64,000 nucleotides of DNA from the NCBI GenBank assembly GCA_932294295.1, contig OW028573.1:66131829-66195828 (forward strand), written 5' to 3'. A model generated the notes under the pieces. The model ran no database searches, was not told where the DNA came from, and saw nothing but the letters and a program-made list of their open reading frames with translations. The translations under genes and the position numbers were made by a program. Of this stretch, positions 55,801-64,000 are shown in pieces. Within the stretch, counting starts at the first letter, position 1, and the number at the start of each line of letters is the position of its first letter. Source of the DNA: Alitta virens. Lineage: Eukaryota; Annelida; Polychaeta; Phyllodocida; Nereididae.

Positions 55801-58800
55801 AATTGGGGTAATTTCTCTCTATATCTGTACTAAGGCTGGTTTAGGTTGTCACCTCTTAACATATATTGTACTCATGTCTAAATTGTTTGTGCAAATAAAA
55901 TAAGTCGATGGCTGACCACTAGTGATTGTTATGGTTCTAGACAAGCTGAACACAGTTCAACGCACCCAAGGTCAGCCATGGACGGTGGTCGAGGATAGAG
56001 TGACCAGAGCTGAGTGGACAGGATGGGCACTAGGCTCAAGTTGATTGAAGAGACAATTGCACCAGACTGACCACTAATCAATACCGGACACAGCAAATTA
56101 CATGCACTTGACCACTGACACAATAACCAGTGAGCTGACATTCAATAGGTTGAAGTTACCTGTGCTGTTGTTTTGTAGTACAGCATAAGCTTGTGATGAC
56201 CAGGTGGATTTATATTGAAATACGATGAACAGCTTATTACAAGTGATTACAACTCTGATTAGATACTAAGAATATTAATCAAAATGTTGTTTATCACATA
56301 CCTCTGGACCTAATGATTGACTTATGGTGGACAGCCTATGCATTACATGGCAAAATAAGCAGGTCATGAACCTTGGATGATCTGTTTCCTAGTAAACATA
56401 CACTACTTAGTGACTACCATGGCATCGATCTGATAATCAATGATAATTATATATAATGAAACAGATGACATAATCATAGTGATAGCTCCATTATCATGGT
56501 ATCATTCATCTGGTCCATTGCTTTTATTCTGATTAAATGGGACCCTTTTCTTTGCATTGTTCTTATTGATCGTAAATAGATGTAGTTCAATATATATAAG
56601 TTATTAGTTGTAACGATTTTAGACCTGCCAGACAAGTAGTAATAGACAAAAGTAGATGTGCTGTCTTCAGATTCTTGAAATGACCTATAAGTTGTCTTTT
56701 TTGTTTTCTTTTCTTACATTTTCGTGTATGATTGTTTTTATTCTGAGTTTTATTGCGTCATTTACGTGAACTGGAAACTGCTCACAATATGTCAAAACAG
56801 GATTAGCTGGCCATGTGTGAAAACACAGGTGCCACTTATATTATAAATACTGTTCATAGTGCTAGACTATAAGGCCAAAAAAAATAATGTATTTATTCAC
56901 CAAGAATCAACAGAAGAAAAGATATGTGAAATATGCTGAATCAGGGAGTTACAAGTTGGTGTTGTAAGGCAACAGATAATATGCGCTATGTTTCTGCAGC
57001 TGTTGTTATGCGAGACCTTGGAGCTAAGAGTTGACATAATGTAATTGAGTTTGGTGTCTGCCATCCTCAATAACGACATCTACATGGCCAAATGTGTCAC
57101 GTGCGTTTTCCATGCGTTTGGAAAGCTAAAAACCATTCGTTTATCCTTCTCATGGAAAACGCACGTGACACATTTGGCCATGTACTGACATTACAATTTA
57201 CACCCTTGGCAGGCCTGTTCAAGCTTGAGGTTTTCTCAACTCCCCAGGGAGTATCTGTCACTGCTTAAGAGCTTTTAAAACCGAGTACCCATTTGCATCC
57301 TGGTGGAGTGAAGCAACAGTTTAAGGAAGACCTGCCCAGTTCTATGCCATGGCTGGGTTGAAACCGAGATGTTAGGTGTACGAGTCCCAACACCTTAACC
57401 ACTGGGCTACAGTGGTCAGCCATACTCATTATTTGAAGGTATTTTGATGGTAATGTTTGAATCGTGCTTACAAGTCATCAAACAGACCTTTTCTGCCATC
57501 GCTCAGTTTTTACTGTCATGGAACCATTAGTCAACTTCCTGTGGGATAATGTTACAGTTAGTTCATAAAGTGCCTGTTGACCTGAGCTTTGTGTGAGCAT
57601 CTTGGTTCACTGCGTTGTGCAGACAATAGCAATTTGGTTACAGACTTAATCATATCATGTGTCTATAGTACGCATATTACAGCGGTTCTTTTCACAGCTT
57701 GGCTCTTAAAACTTTTCAAAAGTTTCTGATGAGCTACAGAAAAGTTTTGTGGTCTGCAAGGTAATAAAACCAATGTCTCACTAATAGCTTTTGAATTGTG
57801 TCTGACAGAGATGTAAACAGTGTGATGGACTCAAATTTTGAAGAGTGAAAATACATTGTAATCAGTTTAATAAACTGTAGAATACAAGAAAACTGATTAT
57901 AAACTAAATAATCCATAGTGTTACTCAACCATACATAATTCCTATTATTAATTTACAACCGTAAATAAGATTTTCACAATTCAAAGGTTTATATGTAGGG
58001 TGTGAGGAATCTGTACATATTTTTGACCACAAAACGTTTCAAGAGCCAAGCCGTGGAAGCTTTATTGCATTGGTAGCCAATGGGTTCCTAATTTACAGTG
58101 TATTGCAGATATTTTGACAGTGTATTGCAGATATTTATATATATATATATATACTTTCACCACTATTGACTGGACAGCTTGTAAGAATGTGTTGCTTTAC
58201 TAACCAGAAACTTCATCAGAATTACCTTATCATGGAATGTTTCCATCACCAGGATCTTAGATGCATCCAAGTGTGTTTGTTTAAATAGCTTAAAATGTTG
58301 AAAATAACCACAGTATATTTAGAAAATGGACCAGGATATCCTGCTTCACATTGTTTGCCTGACTTAGATTTCTGTGCTTTTTTCTTGTGAACAATATGTA
58401 AATAGCATGTATTACCTGAATAGACGGATAAAATCTGTTATGAATACCGAGTCATTGAATTGGAAATTCTGTAATCCTTCATCTGTAAATTGCAGTGTGG
58501 TATCGATCAAATCTGTTGGAAATATTCATGTTTCCTTAGCAACACAATGGATTGCTCACCTGTTCGTAACAATTTTTCTTCTTCAAATTCTTATCTTATA
58601 AATGCCGGCGTTGACACAGTATAAATTGATTATTTTGATAAATTAGCTTGTTCTTTATTGTTAAGTGCTCCATTTTATTTGAAAAGAGGGGAATCTGTCG
58701 TTCTTCTTTGCAATTTATTTTTCAGTATTCTTCATATCCTTGAATTCTTCCTGTGTTTGTGGTTTAGCTGTGTTAATTTTGCTAGAACATGTTTGCATTT

Positions 58801-61800
58801 GAGTGATGTTGCTTATTAGGTCTATCGTAAATGTTGGTAAACATTACTCTATGAAATTTTCTTTTCTTATTGTCACAGAATGAAGAAAGAAAAACCAGAA
58901 CGTCCGTTTTCGTCATGGTCGTGACTGAGATTCTCGATGATTGGGATGATGCCAAAATGATTGGTAAGACCTTCGGACTGATGTACCTCAGTCACATAAT
59001 TAAAAGGATGGATCTAGTTAATCATTTGCATTCTATCTGGAGGCCAATTAATAATCACGAGTTGTCTCAATCTGCGATAATTGCTATTATTGTCCTTCTT
59101 GTGGATCCAATTAATTCTTGTTGGAAAAATTAACGATATGATAGATGTCTTAATATCCCTCATGAACACTGATTAGGGCCTGGTTGAAAAATGTTGCATT
59201 TTATGTCGGGTGGTCCTACAATACAATAAAATACATCTCTCTTTACATACTGTATGTATGTTATAATTTGTACACTGAACGATGTTGAACTATTCACTGT
59301 TACAGTAAGCATTACAGTATTGTGTTTAGTTTGTCACGTCTGTCATAAATAACGACACATCTTTGGTAGTCAATAAAATTTAATACTATCTCTAAATGTC
59401 CTTAAAGCAATATAAAGCATCAATAAAATTACTATATATAGCATAGTGTGCATTCTTGTTAACGTAGCTACCTTTAGATTTATAATTGTTGTAAGGAAAC
59501 CACTCTGTGTTTAGTTTGTAAGCCATTGACCCACAATTATGAACAATGGATTCAGCATTGTGGTGAACGTTGTTTTTGGAATTTATTTGACAACGTAGAT
59601 CTATTTCTAACAAGGAAATGCACCGTAAAATATATTTAGACCACAGTCAATAATGATAGCTGCGGTAATGAGATTTAAATTGCATACTGTTATATTTGCC
59701 AAATCTAAATTTCAAATCATCATGAAAGTGTAATGAAATGCTGCAAGGCTGTTTGAAGTACCATTATGAGCAACATTTTATCATGCACTATAGTTATGAT
59801 ATGCTCAACGACACAATTTAATGGAGATTCGTGAATAATAGATGAAACGTTAGCACATTATGTGGAAGCTCTAATATGTAAGAGATAATTGCAAGATTTA
59901 TTCTCAGACTGCATATCACATAATTGTTGTCTATATTCGTTTTTGAGACTGAAGTAAAACGATATTCCCAAAGGAAGAATGGCATATTGGCTCAATAATT
60001 CAGTCCCACCCATCATTACTGCTCAATATTCAAAATTAGTACTGATCTGCCTAGTTCTACTAATTGCAGCTCTGAATTGTCTCATTCAAAGTGCAAATAA
60101 ATCTTCTTCTTTTTTATTTACCATTTTTCCGGAGTAGTCCTGTTGTTAAGGATCTTGCCTGCTTCTGGTTTAGTCCCTCTCTAGACTTAAGCTCAGCTGA
60201 ACTGTATGTCATTTGCATGACATACAATGTAATGTAATATTTACTGATGAAGAAGAGAGCTGTAACCATGAGATACAAAGGTGTGGACCAGGGAGTCCCA
60301 TTTATGCCATTTTATTACGTCTGCCTGTGGTAGCTGTATGTATACATGTATTCAACTGTCTCTGCCCGGGACCCTAGAGTCCCAAGGGTCCCTGGAAACC
60401 AATTTTGAGCAACTCACCAATGCTCTCACACAACTAACCCAGTCAGTTTTGACCTCTGGTCCTCGATTCAATATTGTACATTAAGTACTATTGAAGGAAT
60501 ACAAAACTGCTAATATAATGAAATTATACGCGGTTTCTACGTCAATCAGGAGCGGTGAAATAACTATTTTGTGCGGTTCGCTGCCATAAATTTGAATGTG
60601 CGTATCTATATAAAAGTAGGTCACCAATTAATTGCTTTTCACTTTCTGTTTACTGCTGCAGTCGCTCGCACGTTATTAAGCAGTCTACTCCTAGACAGCT
60701 GATCAAGCATTTAGGCCAGTATCCTGGTCAGATTGAGTCTGCCTACTACTATCTCATTTAAATTATCTGTTGTGATATGCTAATTAGTTATTTGGAATAA
60801 TGAGCAAAAAACCAATTCATCACACTTATTAGTAGCAAATTTGAGCATTTAGGCTGACATACATAACAAGCATCTGGAAAGATCTAGCAAGTCTAGTTTC
60901 AAACAAATGCTTGGTTAACCATGAAACTGTAGCCCCTACAGTTCCATGGTTTAATACAGGTGACATTAAATTGGGTATTCGCCAAGGAATGACTTGCCAA
61001 GATTTTACTTTGATATCTCCCGGTTTTGTCTCATATCTCTTCATATAAGCTCTCGTGAAGGTGCCATTTTGTTATGTATACCTGGTAAATCCAGCATTAA
61101 GTTATGGAAATGTTGCATTCCTTGTATTTTATGACACTTATATTTCTTTTTATTTTATATAATTGTAATTAGCTATACAAACTTATATTTATTTAATGTA
61201 ATATCCTTTTACTTCAAGTGGAAGTGTATCAATAAACATATATATATATATATATATCTGCCTTTAACAGGCTTGCATTTTCTATATTCATTCATTTATG
61301 ATATTATGTATCGTGTGTATGTGTATATTGTATATTCATTGCCAATGTATATGGTATATCGACTCGCGTGTTTAGATTGTACATATATTATGTATTTATG
61401 GTGTATAGTCACCATATTCATGAAAATTATGACAGTTTATAATTGCCATGAGAGTGTACAGCCATGATTTGTCATAATTTTGAGTTCAGCAGATTTATGA
61501 AAATATGCAACATTTCTCATTTCTTGAACTCTGAAGCTTTTAATGCACTTATCCATCAATGCGATCGTTAAACAAGATGCAACTCACTCAGTGTGCATGT
61601 ATTGATTTTGGATGTAAAAGGATATGATATCACAGGTGTTCCTAGACATGATTTCTGTAATATCAAACCATTTTTGTTATTCTTTTGAGAAAATACGGGG
61701 AGTTGATTCCTAGCTTATGACAAGTGAGGTCTCATTTTATTGCTCGAATTGTATGTTGTCAAGGTACAATGTATAGTGATAGTCCGATGATATTTTTAGA

Positions 61801-62450
61801 ATTTTTGGAAAAAAGAAATTTATTTTACCTGATTAGGCTGCTTCATTGTGGGAGCATATTTTCTTTAGAACGGAGTTGATGGTGAATGATATGGCTCTTT
61901 AGGTGGCAATTGCAAAATTGTGTCGCATTTCTTGTAGACAATAACCTCATCTGCACTGAGGTCAGCTTTAATTGAAAGTCTAAGCTTGGCAAACCCCAGG
62001 AGTGACAACACAGGAACTTTAGTCTCTTGAACATGGCCACAAATTGAGGCAGATTTAAGAGAATGCTCTTGCTACATTTGGTTGCCTTGGTAACTGTTTA
62101 TAGACTGGAGGGTTAATTCATAGGGCACTCCAGTAGATCTTAAATGGAGTAAATGCAGGGAATTCCACGCCATAACACTATGAATCACAAGTGGGTGAGA
62201 CACTTAGTGTCTCTGCTGCCTCGACAGTTATTCTCCTGCTTTCATTAAGGCATATTCTATTTCTTGCTCAAATTACCAAGCAGGGCTTCTACGCTTGCTG
62301 TTCATCGAGAGTCTCTTGAAGGCCAGTCTCCGTAACTCCTGCGCAGTAGGATTAGAGCAAGTGCATCAGCGTTATGTATCTTGTGGTCTCATTGTCAACC
62401 TCATTACTGCAACTCTCTTTGTTATCTTCTAATATCATCATCATTTCCTC

Positions 62451-62485
<35 letters not shown>

Positions 62486-63079
62486 TGCTGTTGCTGCTGT
62501 TGTTAGTTTCAACATCCGCCATCCCAACATTACACTCAACCGGCCATAGCCAACAACAATAGCAGCACAGTTTCATAATCATCTCAGCCAACATATGATG
62601 ACAATATACAAGATTAACCCCCTGTTCCATCTTGTATGTAATATGACTTTTAACTTGCTGAAGGCTGTAGATCTTAGCATTCTAACCTTACTTGTCATAA
62701 TAGACATTTAAAATAAAGGCAACTCTGCCAAACAATTTTCTAAATGAAATACCCACAAGTATGATGGCGTTTCTGCTGCATGAGACTTACAAAAAAGATA
62801 GGCTTTGCACAAATAGGAGAGACATGTGGGATGATGAATAAACATTGTGATGAGTTGTGGTCCTCCCGTTATGTTGAATGTGGTTTAGAGCACTTGAGCA
62901 AGGTTTCATGGAAAGATATGCATTTTATAGTAAACCTGGCTAACAGTGAATTTTTTTTAATTTCAGGTCGCAAGCGTAAATGGTTTACCGTAACAGAAGC
63001 AATTGAGCAACTGAGTCGGCATAAACCAGTACAGCAAATGTATTTGGAAATGCTGCTCAAACCTGGCAAGGTCACATAG
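28522..63079 (+). CDS. NUDT3: diphosphoinositol polyphosphate phosphohydrolase (DIPP, Nudix)
   Basis: Orthologue of vertebrate NUDT3/NUDT4. These enzymes cleave the beta-phosphate of inositol pyrophosphates (PP-InsP5) and also diadenosine polyphosphates and some mRNA caps, in cytosol and nucleus. Coding exons are 28522-28620, 31622-31777, 58879-58963 and 62967-63079, total 453 nt, 150 residues plus stop, phases consistent. The Nudix box GGIEPTEDPGVAAVRECIEE followed by AGV fits G-x5-E-x7-REU-x-EE-x-GU, with Cys in one hydrophobic position and all catalytic Glu residues kept. Human NUDT3 is 172 residues; this one ends soon after the last conserved helix and lacks the disordered tail. It is head-to-head with DOP1. 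NUDT3 and NUDT4 are not distinguishable from this sequence. Confidence 0.93.
30534..30567. repeat. (TA)n dinucleotide tract
   Basis: About 17 TA units flanked by agct on each side, so the whole tract is self-complementary. It lies in the extra part of duplication copy B. Confidence 0.85.
30625..30672. repeat. inverted repeat tccgacgggtaa / ttacccgtcgga
   Basis: Two 12-bp arms in perfect inversion with about 24 bp between. The right arm begins a block of about 40 bp (gttacccgtcggatggac, then ggtgataacgataaccctct) that recurs at about 31198-31242. It may be part of an old element within duplication copy B. Confidence 0.65.
31622..31777 (+). CDS. NUDT3: NUDT3 coding exon 2 (Nudix box)
   Basis: Acceptor gtatttcag, donor gtgagt, phase 0 to phase 0. 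It encodes VLLVSGSRDRSLWVVPGGG, the Nudix box, and VKGNLGRCLGTFA. It contains no ATG start, so simple ORF calling misses it. Confidence 0.95.
35022..35036 (+). repeat. poly-G tract
   Basis: Fifteen consecutive G within NUDT3 intron 2. Confidence 0.85.
35378..35409. repeat. inverted repeat, 13-bp arms
   Basis: ccatggagacaag at 35378-35390 and its exact reverse complement at 35397-35409, with a 6-bp loop. It would form a stable hairpin. No T-run or other context suggests a function. Confidence 0.8.
37319..37422 (+). other. orphan coding-looking segment in NUDT3 intron 2
   Basis: After an AG (ctgtgcactag) the plus strand reads GLTLEEMEEIYDVLLSPKTL and then GRDIMGGLKVVVVI before TAG at 37420-37422. 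The LEEMEEIYD pattern loosely recalls the cytosolic tail of MFS sugar transporters, but no other exon of such a gene was found nearby. It may be a chance open stretch, a relic exon or an alternative terminal exon. Confidence 0.2.
37523..37550. repeat. 28-bp perfect palindrome
   Basis: catggacgtaaaag followed directly by its exact reverse complement, with no spacer. It lies in NUDT3 intron 2, 100 bp after the orphan segment. Confidence 0.85.
38693..38878 (+). mobile_element. SINE family S3, intact insertion with perfect target-site duplication
   Basis: tRNA-derived head with A-box TAGCTCAGAGG (38705-38715) and B-box GGTTCAATTCC (38748-38758), then a body ending in caggacgtaaagcccta and a CA-rich tail. 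Identical 15-bp copies of tctctctggctaagt flank it at 38678-38692 and 38879-38893, the mark of LINE-assisted retroposition. A bona fide tRNA gene is unlikely because the acceptor and anticodon stems do not pair well. Confidence 0.8.
39233..39273 (+). repeat. short dispersed repeat, copy 1
   Basis: The block gggtaatctgcacatccctc then tagcccaag recurs with one change at about 42005-42032 in the same intron and orientation. The family is unknown. Confidence 0.5.
39541..39897 (+). mobile_element. TA-flanked MITE, copy 1
   Basis: The 357-bp element has imperfect terminal inverted repeats: TAGTGCCTAGCAGAAAAGTG at the left and, inverted, GAATGCCCAGCATATTAGTG at the right, both continuing into GTTA. 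A TA dinucleotide borders each side (39539-39540 and 39898-39899), the target site of Tc1/mariner-type elements. It is non-coding. The second copy, inverted, is at 52870. Confidence 0.75.
42005..42035 (+). repeat. short dispersed repeat, copy 2
   Basis: Partner of the repeat at 39233: gggtaatctggacatccctc then tagcccaagg. Confidence 0.5.
46780..46846. repeat. (CTG)n array with ATT interruptions
   Basis: About 22 triplets, mostly CTG, broken by two ATTG-type interruptions. ORFs that read it as poly-Cys or poly-Ala are artefacts of the repeat. Confidence 0.85.
47255..47440 (+). mobile_element. SINE family S4, tRNA-like head
   Basis: A-box-like TGGCCAAGTGA (47265-47275) and a perfect B-box GGGTTCGAACC (47314-47324) precede a body ending near a tcattcatcatcaccatc tail. 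The spacing is that of a Ser/Leu-type tRNA. No duplicate flanks are seen. Only one copy is in the window, so the family assignment is inference. Confidence 0.5.
48340..48353 (+). repeat. poly-G tract
   Basis: Fourteen consecutive G within NUDT3 intron 2. A shorter run is at about 48060-48069. Confidence 0.8.
48640..48850 (-). mobile_element. SINE family S1, truncated copy
   Basis: Reverse-oriented copy in NUDT3 intron 2: cttatatatgaccaac, gaggcagaggtgatgataag, gtggggtcttttacttacc and tcagcacg, ending in a run of t and then ataccaagcttcc. Confidence 0.55.
52870..53211 (-). mobile_element. TA-flanked MITE, copy 2 (inverted)
   Basis: The 342-bp copy of the element at 39541, in reverse orientation. 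Ends are GAGTGCCTAGCATATTATTG and, inverted, TAGTGCCTAGCAGAAAAGTG, bordered by TA at 52868-52869 and 53212-53213. Internal blocks shared with copy 1 include aaacaatgatctacgtcac, ggataatccct and gattactg. Confidence 0.75.
54905..55200 (-). mobile_element. SINE family S1, full-length copy with tRNA-like head
   Basis: Read on the minus strand it starts with a tRNA-like head: A-box TGGTCTAATGG at 55178-55188 and a degenerate B-box region in GGTCCCGGGCACAAATCCC at about 55118-55136. The family body and 3' segment follow (GAGGCAAGTAAAAGACCCC, CCAAGCCTTATCATCTCAT, CATATAAGCTGGC). It is the reference copy for S1. No target-site duplication was found. Confidence 0.7.
57081..57184. mobile_element. hairpin MITE with perfect 34-bp arms
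   Basis: Arms at 57081-57114 and 57151-57184 are exact inverted copies (34 of 34, beginning tacatggccaaatgtgtcac) around a 36-bp loop. A second, internally deleted relative lies at 17085-17129. Nearby gacat on both sides may be a target duplication but is not flush. Confidence 0.8.
57195..57424 (-). mobile_element. SINE family S2 with tRNA-like head
   Basis: On the minus strand: A-box TAGCCCAGTGG at 57399-57409, B-box GGTTTCAACCC at 57355-57365, then the body with TGCAAATGGGTACTCGG and the end GCTTGAACAGGCCTGCC. It is a tRNA-derived SINE; the second copy is at 9235. It lies directly beside the hairpin MITE at 57081-57184. Confidence 0.65.
58879..58963 (+). CDS. NUDT3: NUDT3 coding exon 3
   Basis: Acceptor attgtcacag, donor gtaaga, phase 0 to phase 1. 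NEERKTRTSVFVMVVTEILD and DWDDAKMIG correspond to human NQERKHRTYVYVLIVTEVLEDWEDSVNIG. Confidence 0.93.
60120..60345 (+). mobile_element. SINE family S1, diverged copy
   Basis: A head-like stretch (tagtcctgttgttaaggatc) is followed about 140 bp later by the family end (ggtgtggaccagggagtccc, ttattacgtctgcctgtgg). It is diverged, so boundaries are approximate. Confidence 0.4.
62452..62505. repeat. (CTG)n array with GTT interruptions
   Basis: About 18 triplets of CTG with TTG variants, 460 bp upstream of the last NUDT3 exon. Poly-Leu and poly-Ser ORFs here are artefacts. Confidence 0.85.
62967..63079 (+). CDS. NUDT3: NUDT3 terminal coding exon 4
   Basis: Acceptor tttaatttcag, phase 1, stop TAG at 63077-63079. 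It reads GRKRKWFTVTEAIEQLSRHK and PVQQMYLEMLLKPGKVT, matching human GRKREWFKIEDAIKVLQYHKPVQ. The upstream ORF reading to 62780 is intron. Confidence 0.93.
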
Positions 63080-64000
63080 GTCACTGGTTCATCCGCATCT
63101 TCATCTCTGATCTCCATGGGATGCAGCATCATCACCTCATCCTCGCTCGCCTCTGCATCCTGTTTGTATATATATGATGTCACGCGTCCAGCCATCTTCA
63201 TATGACACTGAAAAGCATATATACATATATAAAGAATCACATACGCAAAGGAGCATCGCTAATTATGTACATATTAATAATGAACAGTTTCGTCGTGCGG
63301 TTTGCATTCATTCGATGTACACATTTTACCACTTTACTTCCTCTTCAAATAAACTGTGATGATATAAAGACGAATGTGAAACAATTAAGATGGTTTACAG
63401 AACTGAAAGTGCAGTAAAAAGTGGATATGACATCTAATTGAAACACTTGAGCTAAGAGACATGCTAACCTGAAGTCAAAACACCTCCACACCCACCTCCT
63501 TGGTTTCTTCGCGGATATTTGTACAAGTTTTGATTTGATAGCGTCAGCCTATTTTTGCTTTAATTTTGATGATGATTGTGTTTAATTAAGCAAATTCAAA
63601 GATTATAATGTGAAATGTTTATTTGTTCGCTCTTGAGTGACTCACTTCTGTTGATAGTTATTGATGTTACATATGTTCAAACTTTGAAGTACAGAGCCCT
63701 GTGAGGTACGATTTTTTTGTGACATAGTAAAATGATCCATCTTAAGAGGTGAGTTATTATTAAGAGCAGTTTTGCTGGTGTCTTAATTGAAGTCTTGTAA
63801 AAGGACAGTTTGCATGACATTGTGAAGCTCATGCTTTGGATTTGCCATTGCCATGCAAATCGAATCTGATTAATGGCCATGTAAAATGATGGGCATATTC
63901 TAACATTAGTGTAAGCTCATTGATGATGATGTACCAAGGTCTACTGTGGAACTGCTTTGATCAGTATAATAACTAGTCATGTGAATTACATTATCTCGCC
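63080..64000 (+). other. NUDT3 3'UTR and downstream sequence
   Basis: 3'UTR to about 63.37 kb if the AATAAA at 63348 is used, then AT-rich sequence to the end of the window with no gene I can support. Confidence 0.45.
63348..63353 (+). promoter_or_regulatory. NUDT3: candidate NUDT3 poly(A) signal
   Basis: AATAAA 269 nt downstream of the stop codon, following an ordinary 3'UTR-like stretch. No closer canonical signal was seen. A longer 3'UTR is possible. Confidence 0.45.

Larger units (their letters stand above)
31778..58878 (+). other. NUDT3 intron 2 (27.1 kb)
   Basis: A single giant intron. It contains SINEs (38693, 47255, 48640, 54905, 57195), two TA-flanked MITEs (39541, 52870), a hairpin MITE (57081), palindromes (35378, 37523), poly-G and CTG tracts, and one coding-looking segment at 37319. 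Long ORFs inside (for example 32776-33207 minus, 49568-49936 plus) have no family resemblance. The rest, including 32-37 kb and 40-47 kb, shows nothing I can support. Confidence 0.5.
58964..62966 (+). other. NUDT3 intron 3 (4.0 kb)
   Basis: AT-rich. It contains the diverged S1 SINE at 60120-60345, a (TA)n tract near 61238-61256 and a CTG-rich array at 62452-62505. No exon was recognised. Confidence 0.5.

Noticed and set aside
62352..62630. ORFs with poly-Leu or poly-Ser
   Set aside because: Produced by the CTG array at 62452-62505 in NUDT3 intron 3.
1..64000. CRISPR array, operon, phage or other prokaryotic system
   Set aside because: Spliceosomal introns, vertebrate-like multi-exon genes and SINE/LINE content show a metazoan nuclear locus; no regularly spaced repeats were seen.

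Overview
The window is animal nuclear DNA: AT-rich, intron-rich, and scattered with tRNA-derived SINEs, LINE fragments and MITE-like elements. Nothing prokaryotic is present. The two recognisable proteins are highly similar along their length to my recollection of vertebrate Dopey and DIPP proteins. The repeat content and small exons fit an invertebrate deuterostome (echinoderm, hemichordate or cephalochordate), but I cannot place the species.

Layout. (1) 1-1609: the last two coding exons and poly(A) signal of a plus-strand gene I do not recognise. Its tail is acidic, Ser-rich and probably disordered. (2) 3098-26640: a complete minus-strand Dopey (DOP1) gene, tail-to-tail with the first gene. 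I rebuilt 26 coding exons by splice sites and phase. They join into 7605 nt, an open frame of 2534 codons plus stop, and a candidate 5'UTR exon lies at 26503-26640. A frame-preserving 57-nt cassette exon candidate sits at 6600-6656. (3) About 26.6-28.5 kb: the head-to-head interval between DOP1 and the next gene, with three CTCF-like motifs at its DOP1 end, a broken LINE copy, and G-tracts near the NUDT3 start. (4) 28522-63079: a plus-strand diphosphoinositol polyphosphate phosphohydrolase (NUDT3/NUDT4 family). Four coding exons give 150 residues over 34.6 kb, and intron 2 alone is 27.1 kb.

The introns and flanks hold two copies of one LINE, a diverged direct duplication of about 1.7-1.9 kb with one copy on each side of the promoter interval, at least four SINE families (one copy with a perfect 15-bp target-site duplication), a 350-bp TA-flanked MITE present in inverted orientations, a hairpin MITE with perfect 34-bp arms, perfect palindromes, CTG arrays and poly-G tracts.

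Functionally, Dopey proteins work with MON2 in endosome/Golgi membrane traffic, and DIPPs hydrolyse inositol pyrophosphates. The sequence shows shared placement of the two promoters but does not prove co-regulation. I found no clearly new multi-gene system. The most notable points are the cassette exon, the CTCF-like cluster in the divergent promoter, the duplication flanking it, and the fold-back rearrangement in the second LINE.
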